Assembly: GCF_011074955.1 (NCBI RefSeq)
Contig: NZ_WUQJ01000018.1
Span: 1 to 64,000, forward strand
Direction of reading: 5' to 3'
Source of the DNA: Marinobacter caseinilyticus
GTDB taxonomy: Bacteria; Pseudomonadota; Gammaproteobacteria; Pseudomonadales; Oleiphilaceae
DNA: 64,000 nt
This document shows positions 33,856 through 42,477 of the stretch, one piece after another. Each line of letters opens with the position of its first letter. Positions within the stretch are counted from its first letter, which is position 1. The position numbers and the translations under genes were made by a program. The notes under the pieces are model-generated. The model saw only the letters and a list, made by a program, of their open reading frames with translations. It ran no database searches and had not been told where the DNA came from.

Positions 33856-35562
33856 ATGGCCAGTGTACCAGCGCAAACCAATTCAAATGCCATGCCCACA
33901 GCGGGTGATGCTGGCGGTCTGGAAAACAACAGCGACTTGATGTTCGGGTTCAACCGGCTGACTCTATTGCGTCAAATCGGACTGATGGTTGGTTTGGCGG
34001 CCAGTGTGGCACTGGGGGTTGCCGTGGTGCTCTGGGCTCAGGAGCCAAACTATCAGCCTGTTGTCGGCGACCTGTCGAGCTACAATCCGCAAGAAGTGAC
34101 GGCCATTCTCGACCAGAGTGGCATCGAGTATCGCATGGATCCGCGTAGCGGTGCCTTGATGGTGCCATCGGAAAGCGTTTACGACGCGCGCCTGAAGCTG
34201 GCGGCGCAGGGCGTGACGGACGATCAGACCATTGGCTTTGAACTGCTGGATCAGGATCGCGGGCTGGGAACGTCACAGTTCATGGAAACCATCAGCTACC
34301 GCCGTGGTCTGGAAGGTGAGTTGTCCCGAACCATCAGCAGTATGCGGAATGTGAAGGGCGCCCGGGTCCATCTGGCGATACCTCAGCGCTCGGTATTTGT
34401 CCGCGATGCCAGAACGCCAACGGCCTCGGTATTTCTGGAAGTGTATGCAGGCCGACGGCTTGAACAGGAGCAGATCTCAGCGATTACCAATCTGGTGGCC
34501 GGCAGTATTCCTGAAATGCAAAAGGGTAATGTCACAATTGTCGACCAGACCGGTAATTTATTAACCGGGCAGGAACAAAACACTGACCGCCAACAAATGA
34601 ACGATCAGTACGACTACAATTCGCGGGTAGAGCAGCGTCTGAATCAGCGAATTGCATCCATCATTGACCCTATTATCGGTGGCGGCCGGTTTCGGGCCGA
34701 AGTGACAGCCGACCTGGATTTCTCATCGGTTGAACAGGCCGAAGAGCTGTTCAACCCAGAGCAGCAAGCCATTCGCAGTGAGCGGGAAATGACCGAAAAG
34801 CGGGTGTCCGGCACTCAGGGGGGTGTGCCAGGTGCGCTCTCAAACCAACCGCCGGCCCAGCCCGTAGCGCCTGAGCAGGTGCAGGGCGGAGGCGACGATG
34901 AGGCTGCACCAGCGGCGTCGCCGGTCGACGTACGCAGCGAATCCACGCGCAATTATGAAATGGACCGGACGGTGAGCTATATCCGCCAGGAGCAGGGCCG
35001 GATTCAACGCCTGACCGTGGCCGTTGCGGTAGACGATAAAAAAGTGGTGGATCCGGGCACTGGCAACGTCAGTTATGAACCCTGGACCGAGCAGGAGTTG
35101 CAGAGAATCACTATGCTGATTCGCGATGCGGTGGGCTATTCGGCCTCACGTGGGGACAGTGTGACGGTCATGAATACCGCCTTCGCGACCCCGGAAACCA
35201 TCGACTTTGTTGCGCCCGCGTTCTGGGAGCAAGCCTGGTTCTGGGATCTGATGAAGCAAGTCCTGGCTGGCCTGGTCATCCTTGTACTGGTGCTGGGGCT
35301 ATTGCGGCCGACCCTGAAAAGTCTCTCTGGTGGCGGCCGTAAGGGTCGTGACGACGAATTGGGCGGCAGCGAATACGATGGTCTGGATGGTCTCGGCAGT
35401 GACGAGGCGATCAGAAAGGCAATGACCGGTAACGATGATCTGCTTTTGCCCGGCGCAACAGACAGCTATGATAAGCACCTGAATGCACTGAAAGGCCTGA
35501 TCGCCGAGGACCCTGCCAGGGTCGCACAGGTGATGCGCCAGTGGGTTAATGTCGATGAGTGA
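33856..35562 (+). CDS. fliF: Flagellar MS-ring protein FliF
   Basis: This 568-residue protein has two membrane spans (near residues 40-62 and 464-484). Between them lie the ring-building motifs: DARLKLAAQGV, the block GLGTSQFMETISYRRGLEGE (RBM), and a variable periplasmic insert rich in Pro/Ala/Gln. The C-terminal cytoplasmic tail that binds FliG ends in DPARVAQVMRQWV. The length is typical. The stop lies within the start of fliG. Confidence 0.95.
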   Translation: MASVPAQTNSNAMPTAGDAGGLENNSDLMFGFNRLTLLRQIGLMVGLAASVALGVAVVLWAQEPNYQPVVGDLSSYNPQEVTAILDQSGIEYRMDPRSGALMVPSESVYDARLKLAAQGVTDDQTIGFELLDQDRGLGTSQFMETISYRRGLEGELSRTISSMRNVKGARVHLAIPQRSVFVRDARTPTASVFLEVYAGRRLEQEQISAITNLVAGSIPEMQKGNVTIVDQTGNLLTGQEQNTDRQQMNDQYDYNSRVEQRLNQRIASIIDPIIGGGRFRAEVTADLDFSSVEQAEELFNPEQQAIRSEREMTEKRVSGTQGGVPGALSNQPPAQPVAPEQVQGGGDDEAAPAASPVDVRSESTRNYEMDRTVSYIRQEQGRIQRLTVAVAVDDKKVVDPGTGNVSYEPWTEQELQRITMLIRDAVGYSASRGDSVTVMNTAFATPETIDFVAPAFWEQAWFWDLMKQVLAGLVILVLVLGLLRPTLKSLSGGGRKGRDDELGGSEYDGLDGLGSDEAIRKAMTGNDDLLLPGATDSYDKHLNALKGLIAEDPARVAQVMRQWVNVDE

Positions 35563-36598
35563 TCAAAACGCACCACAACTGGCGGACGCTCCCAAAAAAG
35601 TCCAGCGCAAGATTCCGCGGGTGGAACAGGCGGCGATCCTGCTGATGTCGCTGGGTGAATCCGATGCAGCCCAGGTTCTCAAGCATATGGGGCCCAAGGA
35701 AGTGCAGCGGGTGGGTGTCGCCATGGCCCAGATGAAAGACGTCAGCAAAGGCGATGTGACCTTCGTGGTCGACCAGTTTGTCGAGGCCGTCGGCGGACAA
35801 ACAGGCCTTGGGGTCGGTAATGACGATTACATCCGCGCGATGCTTACCCAGGCCCTGGGCGACGACAAAGCCAACAGTTTAATCGACCGGATCCTGATCG
35901 GTGGCAATACCACTGGATTGGATACTCTCAAATGGATGGAGCCCCGAGCGGTCGGGGATATCATTCGCTACGAGCACCCCCAGATCCAGGCCATTGTTAT
36001 TTCTTACCTGGACCCCGATCAGGCCGCTGAAATTCTCGGCACGCTGGACCCGAAAGTACGTCTTGACGTGATGATGCGAGTGGCCTCGCTGGAGAGCATC
36101 CAGCCGCAAGCGCTGCAGGAACTCAATGACATTCTTGAGAAGCAGTTTTCCGGTGGCTCGTCTGCCCAAACCAGTCGCATTGGGGGCATCAAGCGGGCCG
36201 CCGACATCATGAACTTCATGGACCGCAGCATTGAGGGCAATCTGATGGATTCCATCAAGGACATGGACCCGGATCTGGCCACGACGATTGAAGACCTCAT
36301 GTTCGTGTTTGATAACCTGAAAGACATTGATGACCGTGGCATTCAGGCCTTGTTGCGCGAGGTGTCGTCCGATGTGTTGGTCATTGCTTTGAAAGGTTCC
36401 GACGAGGGCGTCAAGGAAAAGATATTCAAGAATATGTCGAAGCGTGCGGGCGAGTTGCTTGAGGATGACCTGGAGGCCAAAGGTCCGGTTCGGGTCAGCG
36501 AAGTGGAAGCCGCTCAGAAAGATATCATCACCATTGCCCGCCGAATGGCGGAAGCGGGTGAGATCACCCTTGGTGGCGCCGGCGAAGAAATGATGTGA
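35555..36598 (+). CDS. fliG: Flagellar motor switch protein FliG
   Basis: This 347-residue protein has the full FliG series: N-domain with AAILLMSLGESDAAQVLKHM, the middle EHPQIQAIVISYLDP (EHPQ motif), and a C-terminal torque helix with conserved charged residues in the region LREVSSDVLVIALKGSDE. It couples the rotor to the stators. Either ATG 35549 or 35555 could start it; the second gives MSDQNAP, which fits known FliG starts better. Both overlap the fliF stop. The stop overlaps the fliH ATG. Confidence 0.95.
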   Translation: MSDQNAPQLADAPKKVQRKIPRVEQAAILLMSLGESDAAQVLKHMGPKEVQRVGVAMAQMKDVSKGDVTFVVDQFVEAVGGQTGLGVGNDDYIRAMLTQALGDDKANSLIDRILIGGNTTGLDTLKWMEPRAVGDIIRYEHPQIQAIVISYLDPDQAAEILGTLDPKVRLDVMMRVASLESIQPQALQELNDILEKQFSGGSSAQTSRIGGIKRAADIMNFMDRSIEGNLMDSIKDMDPDLATTIEDLMFVFDNLKDIDDRGIQALLREVSSDVLVIALKGSDEGVKEKIFKNMSKRAGELLEDDLEAKGPVRVSEVEAAQKDIITIARRMAEAGEITLGGAGEEMM

Positions 36599-37623
36599 TG
36601 AAAGACCGCAGCCGCCTCGACCGAATCCCTTCAGAAGATCTTACGGCTTACGAGAAGTGGGAAATGCCGCTGCTGGACGGCCAGGGCAATGAAGTGGCCC
36701 GTGAGGAAGAGCGCAACGTCAAGCCTTTAACCGCTCGCGATATTGAGGAAATTCGACAAGCCGCCTGGGACGACGGCCACGCAGAAGGTCGGGAGGAAGG
36801 TCTCAGGCGTGGTCACGAAGAAGGCCGTGCGGAAGGCCATAAAGAAGGTTTTGATGCAGGCCAGGCAGAGGGGCAGGGCACTGGTCGCGAGGAAGCAATC
36901 GAATCGACTAAAACCGACGTCGGTCAAAAACTGGAGCGGCTTGAGGACATCCTCGGCCAGTTGCTGGACCCCATCCAACGTCACGAAGACGAGCTCGAGA
37001 CCGCACTGTTTAATCTGGCAACGGTGCTGGCCCGTGCGGTCATTTTCCGGGAACTGTCCCTGGACTCCTCTCATATTCGGCATGTCGTTCGCCAGGCCAT
37101 GGCAAGCCTGCCGTCAACGCGGGAGAACGTTAAAATCCGGGTCAATCCGGCGGATCTGGAATGGGTTCGCGAGGTGGCTGAACGCTATGAATCGGACGCC
37201 GCTGTGCTGGAAGACGAGTCGATCCTGCCGGGTGGTTGTAAAGTCGAAACCCGCCACAGCCTGGTGGACTTTACAGTCGAAAAGCGCTTCCAGAAAGCCG
37301 TGCAAGGTATGCTGGACCAGCAGCTTTCGAGCGATGAACCGGGTGACAGCGCCGAGCTGGATGCCATGATGGGGGATCTGACCGATTTCCATCGCGACGT
37401 GCTGTCCGAACCCGCTGAACCCGCTGAACCCGCTAAACCCGCTGAACCCGCTGAACCCGCCAAATCCAGTGCATCCGTAGACGTGGAATACCCGGAATCT
37501 GAGGCGATTGAGAGCTCTGAGCAACCTGAACATTCTGAGGCGTCCGAAGCGTCCAGGGATTCCGGCGCTGTGCCAGAGGCAGGGCGTGATGAGGAGGGCA
37601 GTGATGAGTCGCCCCCTGGCTGA
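36598..37623 (+). CDS. fliH: Flagellar export regulator FliH with a long C-terminal extension
   Basis: This 341-residue protein inhibits and positions the FliI ATPase. The N-terminal half has the repeated GxxxG-type helices of FliH ([17 protein letters not shown]), and the C-domain reaches about residue 245. After that comes an unusual tail of about 75 residues, starting with a run of Pro-Ala-Glu units ([18 protein letters not shown]) and then Ser/Glu-rich sequence. ATG 36598 overlaps the fliG stop (TGATG). The tail is coded by a 9-base tandem repeat. Confidence 0.9.
   Translation: MKDRSRLDRIPSEDLTAYEKWEMPLLDGQGNEVAREEERNVKPLTARDIEEIRQAAWDDGHAEGREEGLRRGHEEGRAEGHKEGFDAGQAEGQGTGREEAIESTKTDVGQKLERLEDILGQLLDPIQRHEDELETALFNLATVLARAVIFRELSLDSSHIRHVVRQAMASLPSTRENVKIRVNPADLEWVREVAERYESDAAVLEDESILPGGCKVETRHSLVDFTVEKRFQKAVQGMLDQQLSSDEPGDSAELDAMMGDLTDFHRDVLSEPAEPAEPAKPAEPAEPAKSSASVDVEYPESEAIESSEQPEHSEASEASRDSGAVPEAGRDEEGSDESPPG
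37408..37461 (+). repeat. Nine-base tandem repeat inside fliH
   Basis: Six 9-base units of the GAACCCGCT type (one reads AAACCCGCT and one ends GCC) encode the Glu/Lys-Pro-Ala run in the FliH tail. The unit is a multiple of three, so copy changes would keep the frame. Confidence 0.93.
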
Positions 37624-38962
37624 TCGCTTGCAACGGCTTGGCGAATTTTTGCCGCCTCAGATCGAACCGGAATTGTCCGGCCGTCTGACGCGAATGGTCG
37701 GTCTTACACTTGAGTGTGTCGGTTGCCCTATGGTGGTGGGCGATCGTTGCCTGATTCAGGGGCAGGGGCTGGCTAACGTCGAAGCGGAAGTGGTCGGTTT
37801 TGAGGACGACCGTGTCTATCTGATGCCACTTACCGCGATTGAGGGCCTGCGCCCGGGCGCGCGGGTTGTTCCCCTGTCCATCGCCAGTCGGGTCCCGGTG
37901 GGTCCGGAGTTACTGGGACGGGTTGTCAATGGCACAGGTACCCCGCTGGACAACCTCGGCCCGTTGCGGGCGGAATCTCAAGTGGCGCTGGCGGGCGACA
38001 TCATTAATCCCCTGCATAGGGCGCCGGTACGTCAGTCGATGGATGTCGGCATTCGCGCCATCAATGCGTTGATGACCGTGGGACAGGGGCAGCGTCTGGG
38101 GCTGTTTGCCGGCAGCGGTGTTGGCAAAAGCATGCTGTTGGGAATGATGACCCGATTCACCGACGCCGATGTCACCGTTGTTGGCCTGATCGGCGAGCGA
38201 GGCCGCGAGGTCAAAGAATTTATCGAGGACATACTGGGTGAGGAGGGGCTCGCCCGGTCGGTGGTGGTCGCTTCGCCGGCTGACGATTCACCGCTCATGC
38301 GTTTGCGTGCGGCCATGCTGACGACCCGAATTGCCGAGTATTTTCGTGATCAGGGCAAGCGGGTGTTGTTGCTGATGGATTCACTGACCCGCTATGCCCA
38401 GGCACAGCGGGAGATCGCATTGGCGGTCGGTGAACCGCCTGCGACGAAAGGTTATCCACCGTCAGTGTTTGCCAAGCTGCCCCAGTTGGTGGAGCGCACG
38501 GGCAATGGAAAGCCGGGTGGCGGTTCCATAACCGCGTTTTATACCGTCCTGACCGAAGGTGACGACCAGCAGGATCCCATCGCCGATGCCGCGCGTGCCA
38601 TTCTGGATGGTCACATTGTGCTTTCACGTCGGTTGGCCGAGGAAGGGCATTATCCTGCCATCGATGTAGAAGCATCCGTAAGTCGAGTGATGCCTCAGGT
38701 CACGGAAAAGGGGCATTTCGCCAAGGCTCAACGTTTCAAACAGGTCTACGCCCGGTATCAGCAGGCTCGGGATTTGATCAGCGTCGGTGCTTATGTGAAA
38801 GGTTCTGACCCGGAGACCGACTACGCCATTGAGCACATTGACGAGATGCGTGCGTTTTTGCGCCAGGACCTGTCCGAAAGCTCGCCCCTGGCAGGCAGCA
38901 TAGAGCAGTTGGGGCTGGCCGTGCCAGATCGCAAGCAGGTTGCTGGCAGGAAGGCTGAATAA
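37604..38962 (+). CDS. fliI: Flagellar export ATPase FliI
   Basis: This 452-residue F1-beta-like ATPase has Walker [14 protein letters not shown] and Walker [17 protein letters not shown]. The signature [20 protein letters not shown] is typical of type III export ATPases. It forms a hexamer below the export gate and works with FliH and FliJ. ATG 37604 is preferred because GGAGGG lies 6-7 bases ahead, although the frame is open further upstream. This start overlaps the end of fliH by 20 bases. Confidence 0.95.
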   Translation: MSRPLADRLQRLGEFLPPQIEPELSGRLTRMVGLTLECVGCPMVVGDRCLIQGQGLANVEAEVVGFEDDRVYLMPLTAIEGLRPGARVVPLSIASRVPVGPELLGRVVNGTGTPLDNLGPLRAESQVALAGDIINPLHRAPVRQSMDVGIRAINALMTVGQGQRLGLFAGSGVGKSMLLGMMTRFTDADVTVVGLIGERGREVKEFIEDILGEEGLARSVVVASPADDSPLMRLRAAMLTTRIAEYFRDQGKRVLLLMDSLTRYAQAQREIALAVGEPPATKGYPPSVFAKLPQLVERTGNGKPGGGSITAFYTVLTEGDDQQDPIADAARAILDGHIVLSRRLAEEGHYPAIDVEASVSRVMPQVTEKGHFAKAQRFKQVYARYQQARDLISVGAYVKGSDPETDYAIEHIDEMRAFLRQDLSESSPLAGSIEQLGLAVPDRKQVAGRKAE

Positions 38963-39408
38963 TGCTGCGCTCCAAACGTCTGGAAGTGGTGCTGGCGCTT
39001 GAGCAACGCCGGGAAAACGAAGCCCTGGACGTGATGGCTCAGGCCCGGCAATACGCCCAGCAACAGCAGCAACGTCTCGAAGAACTGCACCGCTATCAGG
39101 CCGATTACCGAGACCAGATGCGCAAAAGTCAGCAAGGTGTGGTGTCGGTGAGTCGCTTGCAGGGGTGGCAGGCATTCATTGCGCAACTCGATCAGGTTAT
39201 TCAGCAACAGGAGCGCCAGGTCAGTCATGCCCTTGAAGTTCTGGACAAACGGCGACAGGATTGGCAGCAGGCCTATGAGCGCCGACGTGGCATGGCACGA
39301 CATATTGACGCCTGCCGCCAACAGGAACGCCGGGATTGGGACATCCGCGAGCAAAAACAGCTGGATGAAGCGTCTGGTCGTGCCCACGCTCGCCGCCGCC
39401 TGACTTGA
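38962..39408 (+). CDS. fliJ: Flagellar export protein FliJ
   Basis: This 148-residue almost fully coiled-coil protein (SKRLEVVLALEQRRENEALD at the start; Arg/Gln-rich thereafter) acts as the central stalk of the FliI ring. Its ATG overlaps the fliI stop (TAATG). Size and position are those of FliJ. It is the last gene of the fliEFGHIJ set. Confidence 0.92.
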   Translation: MLRSKRLEVVLALEQRRENEALDVMAQARQYAQQQQQRLEELHRYQADYRDQMRKSQQGVVSVSRLQGWQAFIAQLDQVIQQQERQVSHALEVLDKRRQDWQQAYERRRGMARHIDACRQQERRDWDIREQKQLDEASGRAHARRRLT

Positions 39409-39548
39409 GAGCGGGTTACCAGGGTCCACGGATTACCAAAAAGCGGGTGCAAATTGCGCGTGCTCAACTATTCTCTAAGATAGTTATTGTCTGAATCGTA
39501 TAACCCGCCTTGCAGTCGTCTGCTTACAAGATTAATGGAGGATGCCGG

Positions 39549-39854
39549 ATGGCTATCCAGACGCGACGAAGTGAAGACGGTCGCACGTTGACCATAAAAA
39601 TTGAGGGGCGCTTTGATTTCAGCACCCATCAGGTTTTTCGTGATGCCTACGAACATGGAGATCAGGAGGTTATCCACTATGTCATCGACATGTGCGAAAC
39701 CACCTACCTGGATAGCTCTGCACTCGGCATGCTGCTGCTGTTGAGGGATTATGCCGGTGGCGATACCGCCCGTATCAGCATTGAGAACTGCAATAATGAT
39801 GTAAGGCGAATATTGACCATTTCCAATTTCGAGCAATTGTTTGCTATCCAATAG
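39549..39854 (+). CDS. STAS-domain anti-sigma factor antagonist (HsbA-like)
   Basis: This 101-residue single STAS domain has the phosphorylatable Ser in YLDSSALGMLLLLRD (Ser56 or Ser57). It resembles SpoIIAA and Pseudomonas HsbA, which switches between partners to control FlgM/FliA or diguanylate cyclase output. It is followed by a receiver-SpoIIE-HATPase protein that could phosphorylate or dephosphorylate it. GGAGG precedes ATG 39549. A longer open frame upstream of this start lacks conserved sequence. Confidence 0.88.
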   Translation: MAIQTRRSEDGRTLTIKIEGRFDFSTHQVFRDAYEHGDQEVIHYVIDMCETTYLDSSALGMLLLLRDYAGGDTARISIENCNNDVRRILTISNFEQLFAIQ

Positions 39855-40147
39855 CTTGGGGGCTTCTGAACAACGCCTGGATCGCCTCTGGCTCTCAAAG
39901 CGATTCGCCACCAGGGCGCGACTTTGCCGGCCTGTCCGGACTCTGCAAAAAGCCGCAAAGCGGCGTATGAATGGTTCTGAAAACCCCGAAGGGCGCACCC
40001 TGACGGGTGCTTCTGCGGTGTTGCGACTCTTGCCACGGACGGCGCCCATTGCAGGTAAGCCGCGCCGTGCCTCTACAGCTTGCAGAAGCACGTCAGGCGT
40101 TATGCAGAGACTTCCCTGGGGGTTAAAAACAGAGCGGGGGATTTGTT
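39855..40147. repeat. Structured, possibly dispersed repeat between the STAS gene and the SpoIIE-type regulator
   Basis: This 293-base gap inside an otherwise tight operon holds several stems. GCCGC-AAA-GCGGC lies at 39952-39964. An outer stem pairs CCTGACG..TGCTTCTGC at 39999-40016 with 40082-40097, interrupted by a 2-base bulge, and an inner 7-bp stem ACGGCGC/GCGCCGT joins 40039-40045 to 40062-40068. Long open frames cross it on both strands but look non-coding. The look is that of a mobile or dispersed intergenic repeat; genome copy number is unknown. Confidence 0.6.
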
Positions 40148-41881
40148 TTGGATGAGCCTCTCCCAGAAAAAGGCCCGCTACGCGTCCTGATTGCGGACGA
40201 CAGCGACAGTGATCGTCTGATTCTGCAAGCCATGGTAAAGCGGCTGGGACATGACGTGGTCGCCGCTGAAGATGGCTTTGCCGCCGTTGAACAGTACCGT
40301 GTATTTCATCCCCATATTGTGCTTCTGGACGTGATGATGCCACGCATGGACGGCATGGAGGCCGCCCATGAGATCAAGGCGCTGGCGGGTGAGGTATTGG
40401 TTCCGGTCATTTTTTTGACATCGCTCTCCGATGCCGGGGCCTTGGCCCGCTGCCTTGAGTCGGGTGGCGATGATTTCCTGCCCAAGCCCTATAACCGCAT
40501 CATTATCGAGGCCAAGATCAACGCCTTCAATCGCATGCGATTGATGCACCGCACCCTGAGTCACCAACGAGATTTGATCCATGCCCGCAACTGGCAATTG
40601 TTGCAGGAGCAAGAGGTGGCCAAGCGGGTGTTTGATAACGTTGCCCATACCGGTTGCCTGAATGCGTCCAACATTCAGCACCACGCTTCACCCACGTCGA
40701 TTTTTAACGGCGATGTCTTGTTTGCCTGCCCCAGACCCTCCGGTGGGATGCACATTCTTATCGGTGACTTTACCGGGCATGGGTTGCCCGCCGCTATTGG
40801 CGCGATGCCGGTCGCGGAAATATTTTATGGCATGACCAGTAAGGGGTTTGGCTGCGGTGATGTGCTTCGGGAAATCAATCAGAAATTAAAACGCATACTG
40901 CCGACCGGCATGTTTTGCTGCGCGGCGTTTATTGAGGCCGATTTTCACTTGAATTGTCTCCGGGTCTGGAATGGCGGGTTGCCCGATGGGTACCTGATCC
41001 GAGGCAATGGAGAGCGTGAGATCCTGACTTCCAACCATTTGCCGCTGGGGGTGTTGTCGCCGGAGCGTTTTGCTGCCGCGGTGGATTATTATCGTACAGA
41101 ACCCGGTGATACCTTGCTGTTTGCCACCGATGGCATTCTGGAAGCTGAGAACGCCGATGGCGAAATGTTTGGCCAGGACCGGTTGCTGGAAGCGTTGGAT
41201 TCAGCCGAGGAGCACGGTTCGGCATTTGATGCCGTGATGGCGGGTGTGCGTGCATTCACTGGGGCGCACCTGGTGCAGGATGACCTCACGATTGTGGCGC
41301 TGGAGATGGTAGAGGAGGAGGCCCTGGTTGGCCTCGATAATCGGACGCCGCCGTCGGCTTTGCGAGGACCGGCGAGCTGGGATTGCTCCTACAGCATCAG
41401 CGATCGGACGCTCGGTCATTTTAATCCACTGCCATTACTGCTGCATATTTGTATGGAAGTGCCGGGTTTAAGGCGTCGCAGTGGCGAGGTCTATACACTG
41501 TTGTCAGAACTTTATACCAACGCGCTGGAACACGGCATTCTGGGATTGCCGTCAGACTGGAAGAGCTCACCGGAAGGCTTTGGTCGCTATTACGCAGAAA
41601 GGGAACGTCGGTTGGCCTCGCTTCGTGGCCATCGCATCGAGTTTACACTGCATCACAGGACCAGCCGTGACGGCGGAGAGCTGCGCATTGTGTGTGAAGA
41701 TTCCGGTCCGGGTTTCGACTACAAAGACTTATTGGGGCCAGACGAGGCGCAGGCGCGCTATGCTGGTCGGGGCTTGGGGTTGTTGCGTCAGTTGAGTGTC
41801 TCTCTGGACTTCAAGGGCGCGGGCAACCAGGTTGAAGTCCTTTACCAGTGGGATTATTCAGAGCCGCGGTCGCAGGGATGA
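40148..41881 (+). CDS. Receiver-SpoIIE phosphatase-HATPase regulator (HsbR-like)
   Basis: This 577-residue protein has three parts: a CheY-like receiver with phospho-acceptor Asp61 in LLDVMMPRMDG (residues 11-130), a PP2C/SpoIIE serine phosphatase (residues about 185-395, with IGDFTGHGLPAAIGAMP and LLFATDGILEAEN), and a C-terminal anti-sigma-type HATPase (ELYTNALEHGIL, DSGPGFDY, GRGLGLLRQL). This is the HsbR layout: phosphatase and kinase for a STAS partner, controlled by phosphorylation. It starts at TTG 40148 with GGGGA 7 bases ahead; no in-frame ATG occurs for 28 codons. The HATPase may be a kinase for the STAS protein; an Hpt protein follows. Confidence 0.9.
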   Translation: MDEPLPEKGPLRVLIADDSDSDRLILQAMVKRLGHDVVAAEDGFAAVEQYRVFHPHIVLLDVMMPRMDGMEAAHEIKALAGEVLVPVIFLTSLSDAGALARCLESGGDDFLPKPYNRIIIEAKINAFNRMRLMHRTLSHQRDLIHARNWQLLQEQEVAKRVFDNVAHTGCLNASNIQHHASPTSIFNGDVLFACPRPSGGMHILIGDFTGHGLPAAIGAMPVAEIFYGMTSKGFGCGDVLREINQKLKRILPTGMFCCAAFIEADFHLNCLRVWNGGLPDGYLIRGNGEREILTSNHLPLGVLSPERFAAAVDYYRTEPGDTLLFATDGILEAENADGEMFGQDRLLEALDSAEEHGSAFDAVMAGVRAFTGAHLVQDDLTIVALEMVEEEALVGLDNRTPPSALRGPASWDCSYSISDRTLGHFNPLPLLLHICMEVPGLRRRSGEVYTLLSELYTNALEHGILGLPSDWKSSPEGFGRYYAERERRLASLRGHRIEFTLHHRTSRDGGELRIVCEDSGPGFDYKDLLGPDEAQARYAGRGLGLLRQLSVSLDFKGAGNQVEVLYQWDYSEPRSQG

Positions 41882-41916
41882 GCCGGGCGTCACCAAACAG
41901 GGCTGGGGAGATGGTC

Positions 41917-42264
41917 ATGAGCGATAAGCCACACCTTGATGAAGAGGCATTGGCTGAATTACAGGATGTCATGGAAGATGATTTTGATGTCTTGATACGC
42001 ACTTACATTGCCGATTCGGATGAACGAATCCATGCGCTTCGGACAGCGTTGCGTAATTCGGACACCGATGCCTTCGCAAAATCGGCGCACAGCTTTAAAG
42101 GCAGTTGCATCAATATCGGCGCTCCGCGCCTGGGTGCACTGTGTTCCGAGGCTGAAATGGCAGGCAACGAGCAACGCCTGGAGCGAGCGGAAATTCTGCT
42201 GGACACCATTGAGACCGAATTCAAGACCATTTGTACCATGTTGGAAAACAGTCTGGAGAGCTGA
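41917..42264 (+). CDS. Histidine phosphotransfer (Hpt) domain protein
   Basis: This 115-residue four-helix protein has the phospho-acceptor His58 in SAHSFKGSCINIGA, then LGALCSEAEMAG. It probably relays phosphate between a hybrid kinase elsewhere and the receiver of the preceding SpoIIE protein. ATG 41917 is preferred to ATG 41911, because GGGGAG lies 6 bases before it rather than adjoining. It begins 35 bases after the upstream stop, in the same operon. Confidence 0.9.
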   Translation: MSDKPHLDEEALAELQDVMEDDFDVLIRTYIADSDERIHALRTALRNSDTDAFAKSAHSFKGSCINIGAPRLGALCSEAEMAGNEQRLERAEILLDTIETEFKTICTMLENSLES

Positions 42265-42412
42265 CGACGCCGTCGGCCGTCTGACTGATAAACTGATAAA
42301 TTAGCGTAACCTGCCGACGTTGGGTCCCGTCTGGTTTTGATTTCGCGGGTGGGATTGGCGTGTGCGACTGCAACTGCAATAGCCATTTCAACGACCTGCG
42401 TTTGTTTGATTC

Positions 42413-42428
42413 TGGCACTACTTTTGCT
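42413..42428 (+). promoter_or_regulatory. Sigma-54 promoter of fliK
   Basis: TGGCACTACTTTTGCT has GG (42414-42415) and GC (42426-42427) 10 bases apart, with a full TGGCAC -24 and TTTTGC -12. It lies 50 bases upstream of the fliK ATG. Confidence 0.88.
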
Positions 42429-42477
42429 GAGTTAAGGGTATTGATCCATTCGAGCCTGAAAGCGGCAAGAGGTTGCC

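Noticed and set aside
39409..39548. Possible sigma-54 promoter before the STAS gene
   Set aside because: Pairs of GG and GC ten bases apart can be found (near 39448), but the surrounding -24 and -12 bases do not match consensus.
39468..40343. Minus-strand open frame of 291 codons opposite the STAS gene, the insert and the regulator start
   Set aside because: It overlaps two well-supported genes on the other strand, is rich in Arg/Pro/Gly in a shadow-like way, and crosses the big inverted repeat. No conserved motif.
42332..42347. Alternative sigma-54 site for fliK (TGGTTTTGATTTCGC)
   Set aside because: Spacing is right but both elements are poor; the site at 42413 has nearly full consensus and is closer to the gene.
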